A stretch of 64,000 nucleotides of DNA from Maribellus luteus (GTDB lineage: Bacteria > Bacteroidota > Bacteroidia > Bacteroidales > Prolixibacteraceae), in NCBI RefSeq assembly GCF_003576475.1, contig NZ_QWGR01000003.1, positions 496,001 through 560,000 on the forward strand, read 5' to 3'. A program made the translations under genes and the position numbers. Shown here in pieces: positions 17,557 through 25,899 of this stretch (positions are counted from its first letter, which is position 1; every line of letters begins with the position of its first letter). The notes under the pieces are model-generated. The model made no database searches, was not told where the DNA came from, and worked only from the letters and a program-made list of their open reading frames with translations.

Positions 17557-17598
17557 AGTGTTCAAAGTTGTTCCGAAATACTCTGAACTTTAAACACT
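17557..17598. terminator. imperfect hairpin between convergent genes
   Basis: AGTGTTCAAAGTTG and TGAACTTTAAACACT form an imperfect dyad (about 12 of 14 pairs) around a 13-nt loop, placed between the convergent stops of the DUF2147 and radical SAM genes. There is no clear T tract, so action as a bidirectional terminator is only likely from its position. Confidence 0.4.
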
Positions 17599-17606
17599 AA
17601 ACTCAT

Positions 17607-18386
17607 TTACCCCGATACCTGCACATCGAGTCCGGCATTTCGGGCACGCTCTGCAATGGCATTCAGTTCTTTTAACGAAACTTTTTGAAGCGTATCAACC
17701 GGGGTGTCGCGGGCAATGGTATAGATCATTACCTGGCGTGGTTTGATTTTTTTTAGTAACTCGAGCCATGCCGAAATTTCCGCTTCGGTGGTGTTGTCCA
17801 AAGCCTGCCCTTTAAAGCTTCCGCGGATAAACATGGTTTGAATGATCACTTTTCCGTTGAAAGCAATCAACTGCTCAATCGTTTGCTGAAAATTGAAAGA
17901 ACCTTTGGGACAGTCGATTATTTTTACCGTTTCTTCAAATGCCGAATCCAGCTTTTGGATGTTGTCTTTGATTTTCAGCAAGGCATCAAAAACCGGTTTC
18001 CGGTGGATCATGGTAGCATTCGAAAGTACCGCGATCCGGGCCTCCGGCGCCAGCGAATTACGCAGCTCAATGGTATCGTCGATTATCCCGGCAAACTCGG
18101 GATGAAGCGTTGGCTCCCCGTTTCCGGCAAAAGTAATTACATCGGGCAACTGTCCTTCGGCACCCATTTCCCTAAGCTTTGTTTCCAACCGGGCTTTTAC
18201 CTCCTCCCGCGCAGGAAGCGATACTTTCTCTTCGTATTCTTTGGGTGTAAAACCACACTCGCAATAAATACAGTCGAACGAACAAACCTTTGTCTGCGTA
18301 GGCAGCAGGTTTACCCCCAGGGAAACACCCAGCCGGCGGCTTTTTACCGGGCCGAATATTATTTTATCAAATAAAAAAGTTGCCAT
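17607..18386 (-). CDS. radical SAM protein (COG0731-like)
   Basis: A 259-residue radical SAM enzyme. The [4Fe-4S] site is CSFDCIYC (Cys35, Cys39, Cys42), with a fourth nearby Cys44. The segment PDVITFAGNGEPTLHP carries the 'GxGEPTL' SAM-contact motif. The start FGPVKSRRLGVSLGVNLLP is typical of the COG0731 group, whose better-known members include wybutosine-type proteins, but the reaction of this bacterial branch is not established. No C-terminal auxiliary-cluster cysteines are seen. It runs convergent with the DUF2147 gene and in the same direction as the coiled-coil gene upstream (35 nt). Confidence 0.88.
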   Translation of the reverse strand: MATFLFDKIIFGPVKSRRLGVSLGVNLLPTQTKVCSFDCIYCECGFTPKEYEEKVSLPAREEVKARLETKLREMGAEGQLPDVITFAGNGEPTLHPEFAGIIDDTIELRNSLAPEARIAVLSNATMIHRKPVFDALLKIKDNIQKLDSAFEETVKIIDCPKGSFNFQQTIEQLIAFNGKVIIQTMFIRGSFKGQALDNTTEAEISAWLELLKKIKPRQVMIYTIARDTPVDTLQKVSLKELNAIAERARNAGLDVQVSG

Positions 18387-18421
18387 AAACGATCACCGGT
18401 TTTCTAAGCCGGAAAGTGGAT

Positions 18422-19321
18422 TTATTGAAGAGTAAAAGTTGTTGCGCCAATTTCGTTTCCGTCGGCAAACAGGTTGACGGTATAGGTACCTTTCATCAAT
18501 TCAGGCTCGCTGGTGTTGTCCCAAAAAATGGCTACGGGCAAGTCTTTGCCTTCGTACACCACTTCGCGCATGGCCGAATACTGAATTTTCAGGTCTTCAA
18601 ACTGAAACAGGTCTTTTTCCGACTTGGTCATCAACAACTGGTCGGGGCGCATAATACGCGCATATACGTTTTTGGCGCCTCGTGGCGTGGCCTGGTTTTG
18701 CCCTAGCACAAAATAGATCCGTATTTTTTCGGTACGGTTGGTAAATTTTGTCACCTTGCTTCTCGAATTCAACGGCTCCGCCACCAGGTCTCTGGCTTCC
18801 AGTTTTGCCGCTATTTTCAAATTCTGTTGCAGCTGTTGCTTTTCCTCGCTTAACTGCTGATTTTTTTGCTCCACCTGTTTGTACTGTTGTTTTACCTCCA
18901 GGTTTTCCGCCATCAATTGTTCGTTCTTCCTGTTTAAAGAATCAATCTGAACATAAAAATTGCGCATGATGCCCCGCAAAGTGGTCACCTGTTTTTGGTA
19001 ATCGGCTATTTTTGAATAGCTCACTTTTTTGGTTTGTTCCACTTCTATCAGAAGATCTTTCACCTTAGCCTGTGCCACAAAAAGCTGTTCGTTCAGCGTG
19101 TCGTTCTCTGTTCTCATCGAATCGTAGCTGGCCGCGATCTGTGTTAACTCAAACTGAATGGAATCTTTTTCGGCTTTTATCTCCGTTACAACAGCACTGT
19201 GTTCGCGCCGCTGCATAAAAAACAAGCCAATCACTATCACCAAAACGACAGCAAGCGCAATAACGATGATATTATTTCTTAGGTTCTTCTTTTGCTGACC
19301 GGTATTCATTTCATTACTCAT
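18422..19321 (-). CDS. single-span membrane protein with long periplasmic coiled coil
   Basis: A 299-residue protein of unrecognised family. A short cytoplasmic head precedes one membrane span (about 17-37, IIVIALAVVLVIVIGLFFMQ). A coiled coil follows (about 45-175), dense in Gln, Glu and Lys heptads. The C-terminal domain (about 195-299) looks all-beta, with 'TEKIRIYFVLGQNQATPRG' and a final 'YTVNLFADGNEIGATTF'. The layout suggests an envelope scaffold or tether. The gene is 35 nt upstream of the radical SAM gene and may be co-transcribed with it. Confidence 0.75.
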   Translation of the reverse strand: MSNEMNTGQQKKNLRNNIIVIALAVVLVIVIGLFFMQRREHSAVVTEIKAEKDSIQFELTQIAASYDSMRTENDTLNEQLFVAQAKVKDLLIEVEQTKKVSYSKIADYQKQVTTLRGIMRNFYVQIDSLNRKNEQLMAENLEVKQQYKQVEQKNQQLSEEKQQLQQNLKIAAKLEARDLVAEPLNSRSKVTKFTNRTEKIRIYFVLGQNQATPRGAKNVYARIMRPDQLLMTKSEKDLFQFEDLKIQYSAMREVVYEGKDLPVAIFWDNTSEPELMKGTYTVNLFADGNEIGATTFTLQ

Positions 19322-19447
19322 ATTTCGAAGTATAAATTGAGAGGCAAATTTAGTAATCTTTTAAGCTAAGGCAAACAAAACAAAAACGATCAGAATACAA
19401 TTAAATTATGAAGAAATCATTAATTTATTTAGAACTATTCTAAATAA

Positions 19448-19478
19448 TTTGCAATATTGCGCCCAGACCGTACATTTG
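19448..19478 (+). promoter_or_regulatory. Bacteroidota-type promoter (TTTG-N19-TACATTTG)
   Basis: TTTG at 19448-19451 and TACATTTG at 19471-19478 match both halves of the Bacteroidota housekeeping promoter (-33 TTTG, -7 TAnnTTTG) with 19 nt between. It lies 22 nt upstream of the first CxxC TonB receptor gene, leaving a short A/T-rich leader. Confidence 0.75.
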
Positions 19479-19500
19479 CCTTTTTTAAATAAATTATATT

Positions 19501-21828
19501 ATGAACAAATTAGTCCTTGCATTTATCATACTGTTGCTATCTGTTGTTACAGCTATAGCACAAGACCATAACGATGTGGTAATCACCGGACACGTCGTTT
19601 CCAAAGGCGAACATATTCCCTTTGTGAACATTTACCTCGAAGGTACCCGCTACGGAACCACCACCGATGTTACCGGGCATTATATGATGGTTGACCTGCC
19701 AACCGGAGAATACACACTGGTGGCCAAAATGGTAGGTTACAAAGAGAAAAAGGAAAAAGTAATCTTAAAAGCAGGTGAAACGCTGGAAGTAAAATTCGAC
19801 CTGGAAGAAGACGTTATCCACATGGACGAGGTGGTAATTACCGGCACCAAAACATTCAAACGCCAAACCGAAAGTGCGGTGATCGTGAATGTGCTGGATG
19901 GAAAAACCATTGACAAAGTGGCGGCGCAAACCATTTCTGAATCCCTGAGTTTTCAACCCGGGTTACGCATGGAAACCGACTGCCAAACCTGTAACTACAC
20001 CCAGTTGCGAATGAACGGACTGGGCGGTGCTTACAGCCAGATACTGATCAACAGCCGGGCAGTTTTTAGTCCTCTTACCGGGCTTTACGGGCTGGAACAA
20101 CTTCCCACCGCGCTGGTGGAGCGTATTGAAGTGGTACGAGGTGGCGCTTCGGCGCTGTATGGTTCGAGTGCGATTGGCGGAACAGTCAACATCATTACCA
20201 AACTCCCGCAGCGAAACTCTTACGAAGTAACTTCGAACAATCAGGTTATTTCGGGCGATGCCCTGGATTACAACGTAAATGCCACACTCACTGCTTTGTC
20301 GCAAAAACGAAACGCCGGGATGGCGATGTATGCTTTTCACCGAAACAGAGATGCCTACGACCACAACAACGATAATTTTTCTGAACTGCCGGAAATCAGC
20401 AACAACTCGTTTGGCATTAATTCCTTCTTCAAAATAAACGAAGACGAAAAAATAGAGGCCAACTTTTCAAGCACCCACGAATACCGTTACGGAGGTGAAA
20501 TGATTGACGGCCCCGCATTTAAAGCCCGGCAATCGGAAGAACGCACCCACGACATTATTATGGGCGGCCTTGATTACGAGAACAACCTGAGCATGCGAAC
20601 CAACTTTGTGTTGTACACCGCCGGTCAGTATACCAAACGAAAGCATTTTACAGGAATAGCTCCCGACGGAGAACAGGCACTGACCAACTATAACAACAAT
20701 CCACCATACGGGCATTCAAAAAACCACACCTTTCAGTTTGGCACACAGCTAAACCATGCCGTAAATGACTTTCTGAATACAGGGACGAATATTTTTACCT
20801 TCGGAGCCGAATATGTTGTCGACGATGTTTACGACCAGATTGAGACCTACAATTACCTCATCGATCAGAACACCCGCAATTTTGGGACGTTTGTACAAAG
20901 CGACTGGTCGCTGACCCGCAAAACTACACTGCTTGCCGGAGTAAGAGCCGACAAACACAATTTTGTAGACAAACTGATTGTCAATCCACGTGTTTCGCTG
21001 CTGGTAAAACCCAACCTGAACACGCAATTGCGTTTGTCGTGGTCCACCGGATTCAGGGCACCACAAGCATTTGACGCCGACATGCACATTGCCTTTGCCG
21101 GCGGAGGAATTCAAAAAGTTGAATTGGGCGATCAACTAGAAGAAGAGACATCGCAAAGCTGGAGTGCTTCGCTTAACTGGGACCGCCCTACCCAAAAACA
21201 CATCATTGGATTTACCTTGGAAGGATTTTACACCCAACTAAAAAATGCCTTTGTTTTGGAAGAAACCGGCAGTGATGAAGAAGGAAATTCGATTCTCGAA
21301 AAAAGAAACGGCGGTAACAGCCAGGTTTACGGAGCAACGCTTGAAGCCCGCGCCAACTTCGACCGTAAGTTGCAAATGGAAGCCGGGTTAACCCTGCAAA
21401 AAAGCACTTACGACGAGGCGGTTGCCTGGTCGGAAGAGCTGCCCGGAATAAAAGATTACCTGCGCACACCGGAAAGCTATGGCTACTATACCCTCAGCTG
21501 GACTCCCGGGCAGAGATTCAGCGCTTCGTTGTCGGGAGTTTACACCGGAAGCATGCTGGTTCCTCACTACGGACTGGCCGGAGATGCCGGCACGCCCGAA
21601 GAGGACGTACTGTTTAAGTCGGATTCGTTCCTCGAAACAAACCTGAAAGTAGCTTACACCTTCGAGCTCAAGCGCATCGATTCATCCATTCAGTTGTTTA
21701 GTGGTTTCAGCAACCTTTTTGACAACTACCAGGATGATTTTGACAGCGGCAAAAACCGTGACAGCGGATTTGTTTACGGCCCGTCGAAACCACGCACTTT
21801 TTACTTCGGAATTAAGTTATTTAACTAA
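19501..21828 (+). CDS. TonB-dependent receptor with CxxC plug motif (copy 1)
   Basis: A 775-residue outer-membrane receptor: signal peptide, a carboxypeptidase-D-like regulatory domain (about 27-105), plug domain (about 115-235, ending GGASALYGSSAIGGTVNIITK), and a 22-strand barrel with the terminal strand FYFGIKLFN. In the plug, METDCQTCNYTQLRMNG holds a CxxC (Cys161, Cys164) followed by a conserved Met. The paralogue at 22060-24432 has the same motif. A cysteine pair plus Met in the plug suggests metal or metallophore uptake; copper or haem are candidates, not shown. The length lacks the STN domain of SusC-type signalling receptors. Confidence 0.92.
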   Translation: MNKLVLAFIILLLSVVTAIAQDHNDVVITGHVVSKGEHIPFVNIYLEGTRYGTTTDVTGHYMMVDLPTGEYTLVAKMVGYKEKKEKVILKAGETLEVKFDLEEDVIHMDEVVITGTKTFKRQTESAVIVNVLDGKTIDKVAAQTISESLSFQPGLRMETDCQTCNYTQLRMNGLGGAYSQILINSRAVFSPLTGLYGLEQLPTALVERIEVVRGGASALYGSSAIGGTVNIITKLPQRNSYEVTSNNQVISGDALDYNVNATLTALSQKRNAGMAMYAFHRNRDAYDHNNDNFSELPEISNNSFGINSFFKINEDEKIEANFSSTHEYRYGGEMIDGPAFKARQSEERTHDIIMGGLDYENNLSMRTNFVLYTAGQYTKRKHFTGIAPDGEQALTNYNNNPPYGHSKNHTFQFGTQLNHAVNDFLNTGTNIFTFGAEYVVDDVYDQIETYNYLIDQNTRNFGTFVQSDWSLTRKTTLLAGVRADKHNFVDKLIVNPRVSLLVKPNLNTQLRLSWSTGFRAPQAFDADMHIAFAGGGIQKVELGDQLEEETSQSWSASLNWDRPTQKHIIGFTLEGFYTQLKNAFVLEETGSDEEGNSILEKRNGGNSQVYGATLEARANFDRKLQMEAGLTLQKSTYDEAVAWSEELPGIKDYLRTPESYGYYTLSWTPGQRFSASLSGVYTGSMLVPHYGLAGDAGTPEEDVLFKSDSFLETNLKVAYTFELKRIDSSIQLFSGFSNLFDNYQDDFDSGKNRDSGFVYGPSKPRTFYFGIKLFN

Positions 21829-21838
21829 AAGTGAAAAA

Positions 21839-22024
21839 GCTGTCCCAAAAGTCAAATTATTTTAAAAGAAACTTACAATTTATGATCGGCTTTCATTTTA
21901 CCCCTCCAAACCTCCCCTAAAGGGGGAGGCTTAAGGTCCCCTATAGGGGATTTAGGGGTGAAAACCCTAGTGGTTACTTACAAATCGTAAGTTCAGTCTA
22001 ACACAAAAGAACTTTTGGGACAGC
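21839..22024. repeat. MITE-like element with 14-bp perfect inverted ends
   Basis: GCTGTCCCAAAAGT (21839-21852) and its exact reverse complement ACTTTTGGGACAGC (22011-22024) bound a 186-bp segment. Inside is a GC-rich dyad (CCCCTCC ... CCTCCCCTAAAGGGGGAGG ... TTAGGGGTG) and partly matching inner arms (AACTTACAATTT versus AACTTACGATTT). It has no coding capacity and fills the gap between two convergent TonB receptor genes. The structure is that of a non-autonomous transposable element or large REP-type repeat; it could also end transcription from both sides. No clear target-site duplication was seen. Confidence 0.65.
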
Positions 22025-22059
22025 CCCCTCCATATTCAATGTTCAGATAAAAGAACTAT

Positions 22060-24432
22060 CTAATACAGATTACCAATTTTTAGCCCAAAGTAAATGCTTC
22101 GCGGCGTAAGCGGGCCGTACATATAACCCGGATCGCGATCCACTCCCGAATCAAAGTCTTTTTGATAACTGTTGAAAATGTTTTTCACCCCGGCATTTAA
22201 CTGCACCCGTGCATTATCCGCCACTTTAATATCGTAACTAAACTTGATTCCCGCGTCGAAAAAGGATTTGCTTTTCCGCAACTCACCTACTTCGGGTTTC
22301 TCAATGGCAGGGCCAAAATAAGGCACCAGCATAGGCCCTGAGAAATTTCCGGTTGCCGCAATGTTGAACACCGGAACCGGGCTGTAATTCATACTCAGAT
22401 AGCCGTAGGAATCGGGAGTACGCAGAAAACGCTTTTCGTTAAATTCCTGTGGTGTTTCAAACTCACTTTTCTGAAAGGTAAACCCCGATTGAAACTGGAA
22501 TTTCCCGGACGGTGATGCATTCAATTCAATATTTACGCCTTTTACGGTAGCCCCGTCTTCGGCATTTACCCGCGTGTATATAACGGTTCCCTCTTCATCG
22601 GGCACGCCGTATTCGTTGGCAAAGGGATTGTCGAGGTGCGTATAAAAACCTTCTGCCAGCAACTGGAACTGCCATTTGCCGATTTCCCGGCTAAAATCAA
22701 GCGAGGCCGTGATACTGTTGGACGACTCCTGTTTCAGACCGGGTGCGTTTTTATGGATTACTTTTCTGGAACCGGAAGTCTCAATGTGCAAATCTTCGTC
22801 GAAGATCTGCGGGGCCCGGAATCCACGTGCAAACCCGGTACGAAACTGCAAGTGATGCGACAGGTTGTACAAGAGGCTCACCCGGGGACTAAATACATTG
22901 CCCGAAATTTCATCACCTTCACCCGTTTTCTCGCTTATCTGATAATGGTCGTACCTCACCCCGGTGCTAAAAACCACCTTTTTCGTTTTCCACTCTGCCT
23001 GCACAAATCCGGCATTAGTGCTTATCTTTTGATCTGCAACCAGCGTATTATCAAAGTGCTTGTCTTTTTCCGGATCGTAATACCCCAGCTTCTCATCTTT
23101 CATGGCACTACCGGTCGACTCAAGCCCGGCAGTTAAAGTAGCCGGGGCCAGCAACAGGTAAGCCAGCTGACGAATGTACTGAACACCTGCAGAATAAGTT
23201 AAATCGCTGGTTTCGCCGTAAGCTGACAAATCCTGGTTGGCACCGTAATACGAATCGCGGCTTACCCCTTGCAGTGAAAGAAAGGCAGAAAACTTATCGC
23301 TTTCACGCAGCAACTGATCAAAATTCAACGCCCCCGAATTAATCCGGTGAGTAACACTTTCGGTAACATCAGCTTCGTGCATGGGCAAATCAAAGCGGTT
23401 TCCTCCTCTGCGGAATTCGTAGATATTAAAGTAATCAACCGTAAGCTTTGCACGATCGGCAATGCGCTGGTACAGCCGCCCGCCCACAGTGAGGTTCTTA
23501 ATTTTTGCGAGCTCGGTAAATCCGTCGCCATTGGCATCAAAGCCATCTCGCTTGCGATGAAACCCGAAAATGCTCATTCCGGTCCGGTAGTCATCGGTTA
23601 CATAGGAGCCATTCAGGTTCACATTGTAATCGTTGGCAGCTTCCCCGTCCAGCCCAATTCCGATCGCGCTGTTCGAGAATGCACCTTCAAAATTGTTGGC
23701 CACCGGGTCTTTGGTAATCAGGTTAATGGTTCCGGCAATGGCATTACTTCCATACATCGAAGAACCGCCTCCGCGAATCACTTCCACCCGCTCAATCATG
23801 TTGGCCGGAATCAGCTCCAGCCCGTAAACTCCCGCTAAGCCACTAAACACCGGTCGCGAGTTGATCAGTATCTGCGAGTACGGTCCTTCCAGACCGTTCA
23901 TCCGAACCTGCGTAAAGCCACAGTTCTGGCAGTTGTTTTCCATACGAAGCCCGGGCGAAAAGTTAAGCCCTTCACTCAGCGTCACACTCTGTACGCGTTC
24001 AAATAATTTCGGATTGATACTGCTAACGATCGTGGCTGTTTCCTTCCTGCTTTTGGCGTTCCGGTCGGCTGAAACCACCACTTGCTCCAGCCCTATATTA
24101 TCGGTTTCGAGCTGCACAAAAAGCGTGTTGCTCTTTTTCGATTCAAAAACCAGTTCTTTTTCAAAAGGTTTATAGCCCATGGCCGAAACTACCACAACTT
24201 GCTTCCCCACCGGGATATTTGTCATTTTAAAATGCCCGGTGGCATCGGCCGCAGTCCCCAGCGTTGTTCCTTTTATACTTACCGAAGCAAAAGGTATATG
24301 ATCATCACCCGATTTTACATCGCCAAATAACATGGCATCGGTTTTCAGTTTTTTATCATCGTCATTCTCAGACACAGCTTTCACACCCTGAAAGCTGAAC
24401 AAAAGCACACAAAGTGCCCATATATATTTCAT
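22060..24432 (-). CDS. TonB-dependent receptor with CxxC plug motif (copy 2)
   Basis: A 790-residue paralogue of the receptor on the other side of the MITE-like element. It has a signal peptide (about 1-20), a carboxypeptidase-D-like domain (about 34-108), a plug with ENNCQNCGFTQVRMNG (Cys168, Cys171) and GGGSSMYGSNAIAGTINLITK, then the barrel ending SIYFGLKIGNLY. Long stretches are shared with copy 1 (for example 'YSQILINSRPVFSGLAGVYG'), so duplication and inversion are likely. It lies downstream of, and on the same strand as, a His-rich small-protein gene. Uptake of a metal complex is the best guess. Confidence 0.92.
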   Translation of the reverse strand: MKYIWALCVLLFSFQGVKAVSENDDDKKLKTDAMLFGDVKSGDDHIPFASVSIKGTTLGTAADATGHFKMTNIPVGKQVVVVSAMGYKPFEKELVFESKKSNTLFVQLETDNIGLEQVVVSADRNAKSRKETATIVSSINPKLFERVQSVTLSEGLNFSPGLRMENNCQNCGFTQVRMNGLEGPYSQILINSRPVFSGLAGVYGLELIPANMIERVEVIRGGGSSMYGSNAIAGTINLITKDPVANNFEGAFSNSAIGIGLDGEAANDYNVNLNGSYVTDDYRTGMSIFGFHRKRDGFDANGDGFTELAKIKNLTVGGRLYQRIADRAKLTVDYFNIYEFRRGGNRFDLPMHEADVTESVTHRINSGALNFDQLLRESDKFSAFLSLQGVSRDSYYGANQDLSAYGETSDLTYSAGVQYIRQLAYLLLAPATLTAGLESTGSAMKDEKLGYYDPEKDKHFDNTLVADQKISTNAGFVQAEWKTKKVVFSTGVRYDHYQISEKTGEGDEISGNVFSPRVSLLYNLSHHLQFRTGFARGFRAPQIFDEDLHIETSGSRKVIHKNAPGLKQESSNSITASLDFSREIGKWQFQLLAEGFYTHLDNPFANEYGVPDEEGTVIYTRVNAEDGATVKGVNIELNASPSGKFQFQSGFTFQKSEFETPQEFNEKRFLRTPDSYGYLSMNYSPVPVFNIAATGNFSGPMLVPYFGPAIEKPEVGELRKSKSFFDAGIKFSYDIKVADNARVQLNAGVKNIFNSYQKDFDSGVDRDPGYMYGPLTPRSIYFGLKIGNLY

Positions 24433-24460
24433 GTTTACAATTGTTGGTACTCTAACGGAT

Positions 24461-24534
24461 GTCTGCCCGGCGCGCGGACAGACAGAGAACTCGCATGTCC
24501 GTCAACTGACGGATATTCATACTTCCGTGCGGAA
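24461..24534. repeat. cluster of three short palindromes in the leader of TonB receptor copy 2
   Basis: Three dyads lie in a row just upstream of the receptor start: a GC-rich imperfect one (CTGCCCGGCGCGCGGACAG, about 24463-24483), TCCGTCAACTGACGGA (24498-24513, 7-bp stem) and TTCCGTGCGGAA (24523-24534). The middle one shares its core with palindromes at 59165-59209. They could be REP-type repeats or form a structured mRNA leader. Confidence 0.5.
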
Positions 24535-24704
24535 ATAGTCATTCTCATGCTGTTCTTCTACCATTAGAATCGTAGATTCACTATTGCATGCAACTCACTT
24601 GATACACAGGATTTGTTTATCAACAGAATCCCTGTTCATGCTCGTTTCATGATAATAATGATCAGGTTAATAAAATAATGTCGTAAAAAGTTGTAGAATG
24701 AATA

Positions 24705-25064
24705 TTAGGCAGTGGGAGGTGCCCGGGGATTTGACTCCAGCTCTTTATCCTGAATGCTTATCCATTCATTATGAACAACGTATTCAACATGAATTTCAGG
24801 TAGTCTGGCAATAAAACTTAAAAACAGCGGAACTTCGGCAATGTCAAAATGAAGGGTACTAAAAAAGCAGATTTCAGTTTTGGAGTGCCCGTGGTGATTT
24901 GCCGTTTCGCCTTTCTCAGCATGTAGCGGGTGCGAGTGGGTCACCACCATTCCGTTGGCATAAAAGTGGGTATGCTTGTTCTGTATCGAGCTGTTGACGA
25001 TATACAGGTACACCGGCAACATCAGCGCAAACCACAACTTATTATGTTTTCTTATAAACTCCAC
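24705..25064 (-). CDS. His-rich small secreted/membrane protein
   Basis: A 119-residue protein with one N-terminal hydrophobic segment (about 9-26) followed by a histidine-rich region: HTHFYANGMVVTHSHPLH, then NHHGHSK. The middle is weakly hydrophobic and the end is proline-rich (NPRAPPTA). Small proteins with a 'G..VVHSHP' core and 'RAPP' end are common in Bacteroidota next to metal-related TonB receptors (from memory, not searched). It lies 272 nt upstream of TonB receptor copy 2 on the same strand. It probably binds copper, zinc or nickel in the periplasm; the metal is unknown. Confidence 0.7.
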   Translation of the reverse strand: MEFIRKHNKLWFALMLPVYLYIVNSSIQNKHTHFYANGMVVTHSHPLHAEKGETANHHGHSKTEICFFSTLHFDIAEVPLFLSFIARLPEIHVEYVVHNEWISIQDKELESNPRAPPTA

Positions 25065-25148
25065 AAATACGAATGATAGAGCCAGTAAAATTAGAATTTT
25101 AATTTAATCTAAATTAGGAAGATTCATTACTTTCGTACAAAATTAACA

Positions 25149-25532
25149 ATGGCAAAACGAAGACCAACCTTTAAAATATACAGCTACGGAGAGTACTCGA
25201 AGTGGGATCGTGAGAGCCGGGAGATTCCAAAGATTCTTGATTTCACTACCGAAATTGAAGCATCGATAGGAACGGAGTTTGGTTATGTGTTGCACATTAA
25301 AAACGGAAAGGGGGAAAGCGTTCAGTTCCGGATCGACCACCCTCCTTTTTTGGATGAAAAAGGACAGGTGACTCCTCCGTTTACCGGCGAACAGTTTATT
25401 CGTACCAATGATTTTGAATTTTACCTGGGCGATTGCATATGGGAACCGCTGGAAGATAAAAAGGGTAAATGGGAATTAACCACCTGGTACCAGGGAAAAA
25501 TCGTGGCCAACAAAATTTTTAACCTGAAGTAG
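25149..25532 (+). CDS. DUF3859 protein
   Basis: A 127-residue cytoplasmic protein (no signal peptide). The pattern 'PKILDFTTEIEASIGTEFGY', 'IDHPPF', 'PPFTGEQFIRTNDFEFYLGD' and 'WEPLEDKKGKWEL' fits DUF3859, a small beta-sandwich family of unknown function. It stands alone, divergent from the His-rich gene with an 84-nt gap, and is nearly end-to-end (7 nt) with the small gene on the opposite strand. Confidence 0.8.
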   Translation: MAKRRPTFKIYSYGEYSKWDRESREIPKILDFTTEIEASIGTEFGYVLHIKNGKGESVQFRIDHPPFLDEKGQVTPPFTGEQFIRTNDFEFYLGDCIWEPLEDKKGKWELTTWYQGKIVANKIFNLK

Positions 25533-25539
25533 GCAACGC

Positions 25540-25836
25540 CTACTTCGATACTTTTTTGACCTCCTTTGATAATTTCTCCAGGGCAACGTCTGCAGCCTGA
25601 AGCATATCCTGAACCAGTTTTCTGTAATATTCTTTCACCAACTTTCCATTGTCCTTCCCATCCGGATGTATGGCTCTAAGCCTCAACTCACGGTGCTTTT
25701 GAACAATCTCTCCGGCAATTTTATATACTTCTTCCTCGTCAATTTTACTGTTGTATTCCAACACGTAAAAACAATCACTCAATGCCAGCGACATAATTAA
25801 ATCAATGTCTTTCTTCAGATTTCTAACACTTGCCAT
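25540..25836 (-). CDS. small helical hypothetical protein
   Basis: A 98-residue, mostly helical, highly charged protein without signal peptide or membrane segment. It starts MASVRNLKKDIDLIMSLALS and ends in a Lys-rich helix. Similar small proteins are found in other Bacteroidota genomes, but I recognise no function. The frame is open without interruption, has a normal ATG, and lies between a convergent DUF3859 gene and the end of the Big_5 lipoprotein gene, 63 nt away on the same strand. Confidence 0.65.
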   Translation of the reverse strand: MASVRNLKKDIDLIMSLALSDCFYVLEYNSKIDEEEVYKIAGEIVQKHRELRLRAIHPDGKDNGKLVKEYYRKLVQDMLQAADVALEKLSKEVKKVSK

Positions 25837-25899
25837 GATACTTCGTTAATAAAGTTGATTAAACATACTAATTTATAAGAGACTGCCGAACATTTCGAA

